Positions 26,347 to 34,945 are shown, numbered from the stretch's first letter. The stretch is 64,000 bases of DNA from KBS-96 sp964247975 (GCA_964247975.1 CAXTWH010000009.1:1-64000), one strand, 5' to 3'. Numbers and translations are program-made. The notes: generated from the sequence alone by a model not told the origin.

Positions 26347-27375
26347 TCACTGCTGCTGTCGCTGCGCCATCGCGATACGATACTTTTCGGCATCCCAGTT
26401 CATCAGTTTTCCTACCTGCCAGTCCTCCAGATACTGCACCGCTACGCTTTCCGGAATGCGCTCCGTTACCCGCTTTAAACAAAGTAAAAGCTCACGACCC
26501 GCCCGGCTCAGTTTAGGCGAAGTAAGTACGCCTTTGCCTGGAACCAGCAGATAAGCCGGATCATAAGCATAACGGCTCCGGTAGTGATTTAGAGCTTCGT
26601 CTAGTGATTCTCCTGGCTGTAGAATCGGCGCTGCCGGTCCCAGGTAAACACAATGGTCGGGATACATCGTGCCGCCTGCGGCGATCTGCGCCGAATGGGT
26701 ATCGGTGCCCAAGGTATGCACTTCCTGCTCCGCTGCCGGTTTCCATTCCGTGCCTTTTGCAAGCTGCTGAAGGACGTTCCAATCGGGAATAGCCGCCGCG
26801 CGGGGCGAAACCGCCAAACGGCGTTCCACTTCACCAAGCAATGTTTCCGCTGAATCGCATTCGCTGCCCGCTACCACCAAACCGTGATTGCCCAAAAGCA
26901 GCACATCCGGTTGGTGAACCAACTCCGTTTCAATACGTTGCGCGAGCGGCACCCCAGGATGGATGTAGGGAATAAACGCCCAGCGCAGCCCGTCCAACCG
27001 GGTGCGCGCAAACTCTTGCGCTTCCACTTGCACCGCGCAAGCGATGGCCGCTACCGAATGAACATGAATCACCACCGGATGCGGCAGCACCCCATGCATG
27101 GTGGTTTCTACCGAGGGCCGCAGCAGCGTTCCCGACTTGGTGCGGTATTCCGGAAAGCTTTCATCGCTGGTCGCTAGTTTTTCGTTTATCGTTGCCAGTG
27201 GAACCGGCACGAACATGTCATCCCCAGCCGCATGAACCAGCCACTTGCCGGAAGCTTTAATCCAAAGCTGCCCGCCTTCTTTCAACGAAGTGTTTCCGCC
27301 GCCTGCTTGCACCAGATTGAGGTTCTGGCCGATGCGTACGGAAAGTTGAACAAGTGAGTCTAAATTGGAAGGCAT
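26347..27375 (-). CDS. Class II aldolase/adducin family protein
   Basis: 342 residues. Zn-dependent aldolase fold: GGGNTSLKE and KASGKWL form the phosphate/substrate loop; ETTMHGVLPHPVVIHVHSVA supplies the Zn-binding His pair and catalytic Glu; GNHGLVVAG the third His. Related to rhamnulose- and fuculose-phosphate aldolases and to longer members with an appended C-terminal segment, so cleavage of a 6-deoxy-ketose phosphate is possible. Given GH29 fucosidases elsewhere in the window, deoxy-sugar catabolism is an attractive but unproven role. Single gene. Confidence 0.87.
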   Translation of the reverse strand: MPSNLDSLVQLSVRIGQNLNLVQAGGGNTSLKEGGQLWIKASGKWLVHAAGDDMFVPVPLATINEKLATSDESFPEYRTKSGTLLRPSVETTMHGVLPHPVVIHVHSVAAIACAVQVEAQEFARTRLDGLRWAFIPYIHPGVPLAQRIETELVHQPDVLLLGNHGLVVAGSECDSAETLLGEVERRLAVSPRAAAIPDWNVLQQLAKGTEWKPAAEQEVHTLGTDTHSAQIAAGGTMYPDHCVYLGPAAPILQPGESLDEALNHYRSRYAYDPAYLLVPGKGVLTSPKLSRAGRELLLCLKRVTERIPESVAVQYLEDWQVGKLMNWDAEKYRIAMAQRQQQ

Positions 27376-27530
27376 GGCGGGCGTTCAGAACAACATAGCA
27401 TTTCGAACAGGCTGTACAGAACCTGCTTTGATCGACAACTTAACTGTTTTCAGCTTTGGATCATCTCGTTTTTGCGGGAAAACAACTTGCATTGCTATCT
27501 TCAAATTATTTACTTTGCTCGGAGGTGGTT

Positions 27531-27796
27531 TTGGAGATACACGCCCCGGAAGGCCCGATTCACTCGATTAAAGATTTCCTGATTCATCTCAGCGGGCTTT
27601 TGAGGAAATAAAGGGCCGGTTAGAAACGATCTGGTATGAATTAAGCGGGTTTGCGGATGTGGCGCATCTGTTGTCGGAAGAAAAGCGTACTGCCGCCTCA
27701 AGATTAAGGGTCGCCCTTGCTGATCTGCGTTCGCTTCAACAATTGCAGCAAAATTTGAAAGCATATGATGCGGCTATGCGATCAACAGATGGCTGA
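27531..27796 (+). pseudogene. Remnant of an acidobacterial membrane protein family
   Basis: After GGAGG (27521-27525) a TTG at 27531 starts LEIHAPEGPIHSIKDFLIHL, which I recognise as the N-terminus of a family common in Acidobacteriota, normally followed by a membrane helix. Here the frame stops after about 26 codons. A second frame picks up at once with QRAFEEIKGRLETIWYELSG and runs to TGA 27796, resembling the helical C-terminal part. The middle (membrane helix and ~100 residues) is missing and the frame is shifted, consistent with an internal deletion. Confidence 0.5.
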
Positions 27797-27817
27797 TTAA
27801 AAGTTTATAGAAAAATT

Positions 27818-27895
27818 TGGGGCGGCCAGTGGGATTTGAACCCACGACATCCAGAACCACAATCTGGCGCTACTACCAACTGAGCTATGGCCGCC
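27818..27895 (-). tRNA. tRNA-His (anticodon GTG)
   Basis: Minus-strand cloverleaf: acceptor GCGGCCA/TGGCCGC, an encoded extra G at position -1 as required for HisRS, anticodon arm CCAGA-TTGTGGT-TCTGG with anticodon GTG, T arm GTGGG-TTCAAAT-CCCAC, discriminator C and an encoded CCA (27820-27818). The D stem is short (three pairs plus a C-U mismatch) with a 10-base D loop, giving 78 bases in total. Standard genome scans should find it. Confidence 0.97.
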
Positions 27896-27979
27896 GTGCC
27901 AACAATCAGTTTACCATTTCGCCGCCGCATTGGTTAAGATTTGAATGCCGTCATAAACTCCACGAAGGAGAGTTTTTCC

Positions 27980-29134
27980 ATGCGCCGTGTGATTCTAGCT
28001 CTAGTCTTTCTCATCAGTGCTATTCCGACCTGTTCCGCTGAAGATCGCTTCCGCATTGCTGTAGTAGGTCTGGTTCACGGCCATGTGGCCGGTTTTTTCC
28101 ATCAGGCGCTGAACCGCCCTGATATTGAAATTGTCGGCATCGCGGAACCCGATCAGGCGTTAGCCCAACGCTACGCCGCCCAATTCCACCTCGATAACAA
28201 ATTGTTCTATTCGAGCGTGGATGACATGCTGAACAAAACCAAGCCCGATGCCGCCGTGCTGTACACTGATACCGCTGCCCATCGCGATGCCGTTCTCCGC
28301 TGCGCCCAGCACAAAATTGACGTCATGATGGAAAAGCCGCTGGCCGTCAGCATGGATGATGCCAAAGCCATTCAAGCTGCCGCGCTCAGCTCAAAAATTC
28401 AAGTGCTGGTCAACTACGAAACCACCTGGTATGCCAGTAATCGTGCTGCGTACGATCTGGTCCGCAACGGAAATCTCGGCCCCGTTCGCAAAGTGGTCGT
28501 TCACGATGGTCACGCCGGACCCAGGGAAATCGGCGTGCCTCCCGAATTTCTCAACTGGCTCACCAATCCCAAGCTGAACGGCGCTGGCGCATTATTTGAT
28601 TTCGGCTGTTATGGAGCTGATCTCATGACCTGGCTCATGGAAGGAAAGCGACCACTCAGCGTTACAGCCGTTACGCAGCAGTTTAAGCCGCAAATTTACC
28701 AGCACGTCGAAGATGAAGCCACCGTCGTTATTACTTATCCCGATGCCGTAGCCATTCTTCAAGCCTCCTGGAATTGGCCCTTCGACCGCAAGGACATGGA
28801 AGTGTACGGCCAAACCGGTTACGCCATCACCGTTAGGCAGCAAGATCTGCGTGTTCGCTTAAAAGGCCAAACTGCCGAAACCATGCAGCACGCGCAGCCT
28901 TTAGCTGCCCCGGAAGACAATTCTCTCGATTACCTGAAAGCAGTGGTGCGAAAACAGATTCAACCAGCCGGATTGTCCTCGCTCGAAACCAACATGATTG
29001 TCACGGAAATATTAACGGCCGCCCGTAGGTCCGCCCAAACTGGACCCACATCCTGGTTGCCTCGACCCGTCATCAATCCATTGCGCAATCACGAAGTGCT
29101 GGTTCCTCCGGTTCTTAGTTCCAACACCCAGTAG
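27980..29134 (+). CDS. Secreted Gfo/Idh/MocA-family oxidoreductase
   Basis: 384 residues from ATG 27980 (AAGGAG nine bases upstream). It begins with a Sec signal peptide (RRVILALVFLISAIPTCSA), unusual for a nucleotide-dependent enzyme. The Rossmann domain follows (FRIAVVGLVHGHVAGFF; the usual GxGxxG is altered), with the catalytic-region MEKPLAVSMDDAKAIQ (EKP motif intact) and a C-terminal alpha/beta domain (GALFDFGCYGADLMTWLM). Exported members of this family are frequent in Acidobacteriota and Planctomycetes; some act on glycosides with bound cofactor. Substrate unknown. Confidence 0.88.
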   Translation: MRRVILALVFLISAIPTCSAEDRFRIAVVGLVHGHVAGFFHQALNRPDIEIVGIAEPDQALAQRYAAQFHLDNKLFYSSVDDMLNKTKPDAAVLYTDTAAHRDAVLRCAQHKIDVMMEKPLAVSMDDAKAIQAAALSSKIQVLVNYETTWYASNRAAYDLVRNGNLGPVRKVVVHDGHAGPREIGVPPEFLNWLTNPKLNGAGALFDFGCYGADLMTWLMEGKRPLSVTAVTQQFKPQIYQHVEDEATVVITYPDAVAILQASWNWPFDRKDMEVYGQTGYAITVRQQDLRVRLKGQTAETMQHAQPLAAPEDNSLDYLKAVVRKQIQPAGLSSLETNMIVTEILTAARRSAQTGPTSWLPRPVINPLRNHEVLVPPVLSSNTQ

Positions 29135-29206
29135 AATTCCTTGTAATTGCTAGAACAAAGGGCAAACCGAAGCGCAAAGCCGTCTATCATGGAAGAAGGC
29201 TTCTCG

Positions 29207-29869
29207 ATGGTCTTTCGTGCGGCGCGTCGCCGCTTTAACCGCGCCACCTGCCAACTCAATTTTTTGCTGCTGCTCCTGCTGGCGCTTTCCGCCCAGGCGC
29301 AGGTGATTGATTTCGAATCCAACGGACTTCATTACCAGGCCATGACGCGCGGCGGAGTGACCGTCACTTTTGCCAAACTGCCCTCGCACATCGCTGAATA
29401 CAACGTGATGCAGGTCACCGTCACGAACGGCTCGCCTGTTTCCTGGGTCGTGAAGCCGGAAGATTTCACGTTCAACCGGCAGGACGGAACCATCATTCGC
29501 GCCACTGCCGCTGATTACGTGATTGACTCCCTGCTCTCCCACGCTTCCAAAAGCGACGTAGTGAAACTTCAGCTTCTTTACGAATCGAGCATCTATGCCA
29601 TGCCGCCTAACTATCGCTCCACCGCCAGCTACGAACACCGCCGCGAACAAGCCATGACCGTTATGGTAAACGCCAAAATCAAAGCCGCCGTAGCCGCTTC
29701 CGCCATCACTTTTGTATCCACCAAGCTGCGTACCGGAGACTCCACCGACGGAGCCGTCTTTTTTCAAAATCATGAAAAACTGCTTGGTCCCGGTCGCTTG
29801 GTGGTCAACACTGCCGGGGAAGTTTATCAATTCGACGTCTTTCCTGACGTGAACCTGAAGGGAAAATAG
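29207..29869 (+). CDS. Secreted protein of unknown function
   Basis: About 220 residues from ATG 29207; starts at 29189 or 29147 are also possible. A hydrophobic export signal (CQLNFLLLLLLALSAQAQ) is followed by a beta-rich domain (VIDFESNGLHYQAMTRGGVT; NVMQVTVTNGSPVSWVVKPEDF) resembling Ig-like folds. No catalytic motif seen. Its TAG stop overlaps the GTG of the PHP gene by one base, so it is cotranscribed with it. Confidence 0.72.
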   Translation: MVFRAARRRFNRATCQLNFLLLLLLALSAQAQVIDFESNGLHYQAMTRGGVTVTFAKLPSHIAEYNVMQVTVTNGSPVSWVVKPEDFTFNRQDGTIIRATAADYVIDSLLSHASKSDVVKLQLLYESSIYAMPPNYRSTASYEHRREQAMTVMVNAKIKAAVAASAITFVSTKLRTGDSTDGAVFFQNHEKLLGPGRLVVNTAGEVYQFDVFPDVNLKGK

Positions 29870-30759
29870 TGACCACTGCGTTCTATCCTCCACCTTCCGG
29901 CCTCATCGATCTACACACCCATACCACTGCTTCCGATGGCACCTACTCGCCTCACGAACTGGTGGACGCAGCCCGTTCGCTTGGTCTCGATGCGATCGCC
30001 ATCACCGATCATGAAACGTTCGCCGGTTTTGATGCCGCCCTGCCCTATGCTCGCCAGGTTTCCTTTGATCTGGTTCGCGGCATCGAACTAAACACCTATG
30101 CCCGCGTGCCGGGCAGCGTGCATCGGCGCAATCTTCATCTGCTGGCTTATTTTCCCTTTGGCGAGCCTTTTAAGCCCTTTGCCGAATGGTTAACTTCGCA
30201 GCAGGCGTCCCGGCGCGAACGTAACGAAAAGTTAATTACCTCGCTGCGCAGCCAGGGTGTCGATATTACGCTCGAAGAAGTGACCCGCATCGGACGCAGC
30301 ATCACCGGTCGCCCTCATTTTGCCCGCGTTCTGATCGAAAAACGCATTGCCCGCGATCATGAGGACGCCTTCCGGCGCTTTCTCGGTGAAGAAGCGCCCG
30401 GCTACGTTGAACTCGATTCCGTCACCACCGAAGAAGCGATTGAAGCGGTCTGCCTCGGCGGCGGCATTCCGGTTGTGGCGCACCCAGTCAGGCTGTCGCT
30501 TGTCGGTCGCGTGGAAGAAAAAGAAATGATCCGCCGCTTAAAGCGTTCCGGCCTGGTTGGCCTGGAAATCATCCATTCGGACCAGCCTCTGGAAATGCAG
30601 GATTACTACGCCGGGCTGGCGCAGAACATGGAATTGATGCCCACCGGCGGCTCCGATTTTCATGGCGCGCTCAAACCTAAAGTCCTGCTCGGTCGCGGCG
30701 TAAACGACAATGTGCAGGTGCCGCGCGTGTTTCTCGATCAGTTGCGCTCGTTAGGGTAG
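29869..30759 (+). CDS. PHP-domain phosphoesterase (RNase AM/TrpH-like)
   Basis: 296 residues. Metal-dependent phosphoesterase: IDLHTHTTASDGTYSP gives the first metal-binding HxH and Asp, AITDHET the next, GIELNT the Glu, VVAHPVRL and GGSDFHG the C-terminal His/Asp ligands. This order matches the YciV/RNase AM family that hydrolyses 3',5'-nucleoside bisphosphates and trims RNA 5' ends. GTG start overlaps the upstream stop by one base. Its 3' end overlaps the convergent Gfo/Idh/MocA gene by nine bases. Confidence 0.88.
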   Translation: MTTAFYPPPSGLIDLHTHTTASDGTYSPHELVDAARSLGLDAIAITDHETFAGFDAALPYARQVSFDLVRGIELNTYARVPGSVHRRNLHLLAYFPFGEPFKPFAEWLTSQQASRRERNEKLITSLRSQGVDITLEEVTRIGRSITGRPHFARVLIEKRIARDHEDAFRRFLGEEAPGYVELDSVTTEEAIEAVCLGGGIPVVAHPVRLSLVGRVEEKEMIRRLKRSGLVGLEIIHSDQPLEMQDYYAGLAQNMELMPTGGSDFHGALKPKVLLGRGVNDNVQVPRVFLDQLRSLG

Positions 30760-31689
30760 AAGTTTTTCCGGCGCTCCGCCATTGGCTTTGCTGCGCTGCG
30801 CCGCTTCCATAAAGTTGAACATTTCCAGCGTTTCCTCGTTCGGCACCGGCGGCTTGCCCGTCTGGAAAAACCGCACAATTTGTTGCACTAGCAGTTTGTA
30901 GCTGAACTGCGCTTTCGCCGGGCTCTGCTCAATCGTTTTTGCCCGGAATACGACCGCCCCGTAATCGCTGTAAGGCCGAATGGCTCGCACTGTTCCGATG
31001 CGCCCGTCTTGCCATTTGCCGGTCACCACGTCGGCTTCCGTCGAAGAAGTTCGGCTGACTTCCTGGCAGCCTGCCCCCATCAGCGTGTAAAGAATCTCAA
31101 TCGGATGCACTGCATACCAGCTCAGGTCCAGCTTCTGATGTGGTTCCTGCGGCCCCGGCCCCCAGGTGGCAACGCCTAGGTTGTCCTTGCTTTGTAATGC
31201 CTGTACCCAATCCGCATACCGCAGACTCGATGAGCTGAACCACGTTACGTTCGCTTCTTTCGCCAGCCGCGCAATTTCGCGCGCGTCTTGAAGAGAATCC
31301 GACAGCGGCTTATCAATAAACACAATCTTATGCGCTGCAATTATCTGCCGCGCTTGTTTCAGATGCACCCGTCCATCGATGCTTTCGAGCAGCACCGCAT
31401 CCACATTGCGGCAAAGCGTCGGAATATCAGGATAAAACTGCACTTGCCAGGAGTCGCGCAGCGTTTGGGCGTATTTATCGCGCCGCTCCGCGCTTTCTTC
31501 CACATCCGCGCTGCCGCCTTCCCACGCCGCCACCACCTTCGCGCCCGCTACATGGTCCTTCGAGGCTGGGTCATTCAGAATCTTCGTGAACTCCACTGCA
31601 TGGGATGTGTCCGTGCCGACAATCCCCAGACGCAGATCCGCCGCCGACAAACCACAGCAAAGTAAAATCAGTAAACCCGAAAAGCGCAT
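30751..31689 (-). CDS. Secreted Gfo/Idh/MocA-like protein with degenerate nucleotide motif
   Basis: 312 residues with a Sec signal peptide (RFSGLLILLCCGLSAADL). The first beta-alpha unit reads LRLGIVGTDTSHAVEFTKIL: the glycine-rich dinucleotide motif is replaced by GTDTSH. The EKP motif is DKPLSDS. The C-terminal domain is recognisable (WYAVHPIEILYTLMG). This suggests a relative that may bind cofactor weakly or not at all. It lies next to the antiporter gene on the same strand, with a 10-base gap. Confidence 0.83.
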   Translation of the reverse strand: MRFSGLLILLCCGLSAADLRLGIVGTDTSHAVEFTKILNDPASKDHVAGAKVVAAWEGGSADVEESAERRDKYAQTLRDSWQVQFYPDIPTLCRNVDAVLLESIDGRVHLKQARQIIAAHKIVFIDKPLSDSLQDAREIARLAKEANVTWFSSSSLRYADWVQALQSKDNLGVATWGPGPQEPHQKLDLSWYAVHPIEILYTLMGAGCQEVSRTSSTEADVVTGKWQDGRIGTVRAIRPYSDYGAVVFRAKTIEQSPAKAQFSYKLLVQQIVRFFQTGKPPVPNEETLEMFNFMEAAQRSKANGGAPEKLLP

Positions 31690-31699
31690 AGAACACAGC

Positions 31700-33301
31700 T
31701 TACATCTGCCGAACTGCCGCTAGATCCAACTCGTGTTCCAGGGTGCGCAACACTTCATCGCTGATACGCCGCTCGTCCCGCAGCCGTATCGCTGCTTTGC
31801 GCTCCACTTCCAATAACTCGCGTGCCACCGCGCGGTATCGCTGAATATGTTCCGCTGTGGTCTCGCCGCCTTCCTCAAATTCGCCCGTCACCGATAATAG
31901 CCGATGCCGGTAATGTTCGCCCATGTCATCGTAAATCCTGCTGAACCGCTCTTCGTCCGATTGGCGCAGGTTTTCTACATGCGCAATGGCTTCTTCCAGC
32001 ACAATGCGCCTGGCCTCTTCTTCTTCGCATCGCATTCCTGTGCTGCCTGCTAACCCAAGCGCGCGTATCAAAGGCGGAAGCGTCAGTCCCTGTCCCACCA
32101 GAGTCACCAGAATCACAATGAAAGTCAGAAAAATAATCAGGTTGCGTTCCGGAAAAGGCTGGCCGTTCGGAAGCGTCTGCGGCAATGAAAGCGCAGCCGC
32201 CAATGCCACCACGCCGCGCATGCCGGTCCATCCCACTATGAAAACCTGCTTCGCGCCCGGTCGCTTTTCCTGTTGTCCCTGCACATGGCATCGGATCAGA
32301 AAAGCCAGATAAGCGCCGGGATAAATCCAGAGCAGCCTTAACAAAATCACTACCGCGCTTACCACTGCTCCATAGCGGATCAGTTGCGCGGTACTAATGT
32401 TTTGAATTCCCTCCAGCACAACCGGAAGCTGCAATCCGATCAACACAAACACTAGCCCGTTTAACAAAAACGTCACTGACTGCCATACCGCTTGTATTTG
32501 GATTCGAACCTGGGGCGAGAAAAAACCGGCGCTCTTGCGGCTCAGATAAAGGCCGCAGGCCACCACCGCTAGAACGCCTGATGCTTGCAGCGCCTCTGCC
32601 AGCAGGTAAACCGCGTAGGGTACCAGAAAGCTTAAAGTAATCTCAATGCGGGCATCGTCAATGTGTTGTTCCACCCAGTTCACAAGTACGCCGGCGAGCA
32701 GTCCTAAACCGATCCCCGCCGCCAAGAGATAAAAAAGACGGAACAGGCCGAACCCAAATGAGGGCGTTTCATTGCGCAGAATCATCGCCGTGGTGAATTC
32801 CAGCGCCAGCAAACCGCTCGCGTCATTGACCAGGCTTTCGCCTTCCAGCACGTCCACAATCCGCTGCGGCAACCCTACCCGTCGCGCGATGGATGTTGCT
32901 GCAATCGCGTCTGTAGTCGAAACCACTGCCCCCAATACCGCCCCGGTGCGCCAATCAAAGCTGTCAAAAGCCCGGGCTACCGTGAAAGCCACTCCTACCA
33001 CCGTAAAACCCACCAACCCGAACGCTAGTAAAAGAATGCTGGTGATGTTGTAAGAGAAATCGCGCCATGATGTAGTCCATGCCGCTGCATATAGCAACGG
33101 TGGGAGAATCGCCAGAAAAACAAGATCCGGATTTAAGGCCATGCGCGGAATGCCCGGCGCAAAACCCAATGCCAACCCCGCTATCACCAGCAAAATAGGA
33201 TAAGGCATATTCCACCTCTCCGCTAGAGTGGCGAACACCACCACAAAGGTCAGCAACAACAAAAAGACAATTTCAACTCCGTGAACACTGTTTCCGTCCA
33301 T
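31700..33301 (-). CDS. Na+/H+ antiporter, CPA1 (NhaP/NhaA-like exchanger) family
   Basis: 533 residues, about 12 membrane helices, inner membrane. The transport core has the unwound-helix and acidic motifs STTDAIAATSIARR and EGESLVNDASGLLA, with the ND pair typical of electroneutral CPA1 exchangers. The last ~120 residues are a cytoplasmic helical tail (YDDMGEHYRHRLLS...). It exchanges Na+ or K+ for H+ and controls pH and salt. ATG 33301 overlaps by 20 bases the open frame of the divergent PspC gene, whose real start is further down. Confidence 0.93.
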   Translation of the reverse strand: MDGNSVHGVEIVFLLLLTFVVVFATLAERWNMPYPILLVIAGLALGFAPGIPRMALNPDLVFLAILPPLLYAAAWTTSWRDFSYNITSILLLAFGLVGFTVVGVAFTVARAFDSFDWRTGAVLGAVVSTTDAIAATSIARRVGLPQRIVDVLEGESLVNDASGLLALEFTTAMILRNETPSFGFGLFRLFYLLAAGIGLGLLAGVLVNWVEQHIDDARIEITLSFLVPYAVYLLAEALQASGVLAVVACGLYLSRKSAGFFSPQVRIQIQAVWQSVTFLLNGLVFVLIGLQLPVVLEGIQNISTAQLIRYGAVVSAVVILLRLLWIYPGAYLAFLIRCHVQGQQEKRPGAKQVFIVGWTGMRGVVALAAALSLPQTLPNGQPFPERNLIIFLTFIVILVTLVGQGLTLPPLIRALGLAGSTGMRCEEEEARRIVLEEAIAHVENLRQSDEERFSRIYDDMGEHYRHRLLSVTGEFEEGGETTAEHIQRYRAVARELLEVERKAAIRLRDERRISDEVLRTLEHELDLAAVRQM

Positions 33302-33379
33302 AGGCTTTGTTTAAAGCTTAACGGGTTCCTGGAACTTTCTGAAATGGAAACTCGTTCCTACAATGGGAGAGTGTCCGTC

Positions 33380-33727
33380 ATGTTCTGTTCTCAATGCGGC
33401 TTTCAAGTGGAACACAACGCGCAGTTTTGTTCTCAATGCGGCCAGCCTTTGCAGATGAATCATTCCGCTGCTCCGGAAGTGCGCTTGTCGAACCGTTTAA
33501 GCCGCATCTTCGAAGGAAAAAAAATTGCCGGCGTGTGCGCTGGAATTGCGCGTTATCTGAACATTGATGTCACGCTGGTCCGCGTATTGATGACCGTTTT
33601 TGCTTTTTACCCGCCCGGAGTAGGGTTAATTTTCTACCTGGTCTGCTGGATTGTGATGCCCCGCGATGCATCCTTTTCTGATTACATCAAGACCAGCTCC
33701 GCCAAAACAGCAAAGGCCAGCAGTTAA
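33380..33727 (+). CDS. Zinc-ribbon plus PspC-domain membrane protein
   Basis: 115 residues from ATG 33380 (GGGAG ten bases upstream). Two CxxC pairs (MFCSQCGFQVE; AQFCSQCGQPL) form a zinc ribbon, followed by a PspC domain (KKIAGVCAGIARYLNIDVTLVR) with one or two membrane helices (VFAFYPPGVGLIFYLVCWIV). PspC proteins take part in envelope stress sensing. Fusion with a zinc ribbon is common outside Proteobacteria. Single gene; a hairpin overlaps its stop. Confidence 0.87.
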   Translation: MFCSQCGFQVEHNAQFCSQCGQPLQMNHSAAPEVRLSNRLSRIFEGKKIAGVCAGIARYLNIDVTLVRVLMTVFAFYPPGVGLIFYLVCWIVMPRDASFSDYIKTSSAKTAKASS

Positions 33728-33734
33728 GCTGGCC
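33715..33734 (+). terminator. Hairpin at the end of the PspC gene
   Basis: A perfect 7-bp stem (GGCCAGC/GCTGGCC) with loop agttaa overlaps the stop codon. The following bases are pyrimidine-rich but not a clean T-tract, so termination is plausible but not certain. Confidence 0.45.
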
Positions 33735-33758
33735 CTCGCTTCTCTTTCTGAAGAAAAC

Positions 33759-34334
33759 TTATTCCTTTTTGAAATCAAGCGAAGCTGAGTTCATGCAATA
33801 GCGCAGGCCGGTTGGCTTCGGGCCGTCATTAAAAACATGGCCTAAATGGGCATCGCATTTGGCGCATAATACCTCATTGCGAACCATGCCATAGCTCATA
33901 TCTGATTTGTTTTTCACATTCTCCGCCGCAATCGGCTGATAAAAACTAGGCCAGCCTGTGCCGGATTCAAACTTGGTGTCGGAAGCAAACAGCGCATTTC
34001 CGCAGCACACGCAGCGATACAGCCCGTGTTCATGATTGTTCCAGTACTTGCCTGTGAAAGGGCGCTCGGTTCCCGCATGGCGGGTCACTTCGTATTCTTC
34101 CGGCGTAAGCTGAGACTTCCATTCTGAATCTGATTTCACTACTTTTTCCACTTGCACTTCTCCTAAACGCTTTCCCATCGGATCGAAATCAACCAACTTC
34201 ACCAAGCCGGATTGCGATTTGCTGTTCCGGAACAAACTAGGAGCAGCCATGCCAAGTGTTTGGCTGGTCACAAACACTCCGGCTCCCCAAGCCAAACTGC
34301 GATTCCAGAAATCACGCCGCGTCAGTTTTTTCAT
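33759..34334 (-). CDS. msrB: Peptide methionine-R-sulfoxide reductase with Tat signal
   Basis: 191 residues. Reduces Met-R-sulfoxide in proteins. The MsrB domain (residues ~70-190) has two Zn CxxC pairs (RCVCCGNAL; LCAKCDAHLGH), ESGTGWPSFY, and the catalytic Cys in LRYCMNSASL. The N-terminus is a twin-arginine signal (KKLTRRDFWNRSLAWGAG), so the enzyme is probably exported folded and repairs envelope proteins. The resolving Cys pattern fits the zinc-containing class. Single gene. Confidence 0.93.
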   Translation of the reverse strand: MKKLTRRDFWNRSLAWGAGVFVTSQTLGMAAPSLFRNSKSQSGLVKLVDFDPMGKRLGEVQVEKVVKSDSEWKSQLTPEEYEVTRHAGTERPFTGKYWNNHEHGLYRCVCCGNALFASDTKFESGTGWPSFYQPIAAENVKNKSDMSYGMVRNEVLCAKCDAHLGHVFNDGPKPTGLRYCMNSASLDFKKE

Positions 34335-34458
34335 TGCTCACTCCCTTCCGCGCTTCCTAAATAATCATTCGCTGGTAACCCGGATTTGGTTACGGAACTT
34401 AAACTGCTTCTGCTAATTTGATGGTAACGGGCTTTCCGCCTATGCAAAGGATTTTAGT

Positions 34459-34698
34459 ATGCCAATTTTTGAGTACACCTGCGACGATTGCGGAACCAGA
34501 TTTGAAAAATTACTGCGCCGCAGTGCGGAATTGAATGGCTTGGCCTGCCCTGATTGCGGACAAAACCACTTAACTCAACAATATTCCACTTTTGCGGCAC
34601 GGGCGAACGCAGCCAAAACGGAATCTGCTGCTCCCAGTTGCGGGACTGGCATGTGTCAAAGCGGATTCTGCGGCACCGGCGCCTGCGGAATGAACTAA
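34459..34698 (+). CDS. FmdB-type zinc ribbon protein
   Basis: 79 residues starting MPIFEYTCDDCGTRFEKLLR with the second pair in ACPDCGQN, the FmdB family pattern (putative regulatory zinc ribbon). The tail is Ala/Ser then Cys/Gly-rich (CGTGMCQSGFCGTGACG), typical of longer members. Function unknown; sometimes linked to formamidase operons, but no such genes are here. Confidence 0.88.
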   Translation: MPIFEYTCDDCGTRFEKLLRRSAELNGLACPDCGQNHLTQQYSTFAARANAAKTESAAPSCGTGMCQSGFCGTGACGMN

Positions 34699-34945
34699 CG
34701 CCCGGTGCGGACGAATCCTGCTGATTGCACGAACCAGCTCACAATTGTAAGCTGGCTTTGGGTGGGATTTATATAAAGCAAAGCTTGCGGATCGAAGTGC
34801 TGTTGCGGGTCGCGAATCAGCACGGGTGGCAGGCCAGTGTGATTTCAAACTGCTGTGCGGGTACAGATCCCGATCCTGCGGTCGCCTTCGCCGTACCAGA
34901 CCGGCACGGTCAAACGTCGCCACCGTGTTGTTTTGTGAGCGAAAG
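34689..34945 (-). pseudogene. Transposase remnant (DDE_5-like, C-terminal fragment)
   Basis: The minus strand reads RWRRLTVPVWYGEGDRR, then an in-frame TGA, NHTGLPPVLIRDPQQHFDPQ and ALLYINPTQSQLTIVSWFVQ before stopping at 34689. This mirrors a conserved part of DDE_5-type transposases (WYG...; SGxPPVPIRWVLVRDPxGxFxPQALL). The PIRWV segment is deleted, a stop replaces a conserved Trp, and the catalytic C-terminus is gone. The bases 34946-35188 may hold older remains of the same element but nothing I can align. Confidence 0.5.
34734..34755. repeat. 22-bp near-perfect palindrome
   Basis: CCAGCT-C-ACAATTGT-A-AGCTGG: 20 of 22 positions are symmetric around ACAATTGT. It lies 36 bases after the fmdB-like stop, inside the transposase remnant. 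It could form a hairpin or bind a dimeric regulator; no T-tract follows. Confidence 0.5.
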
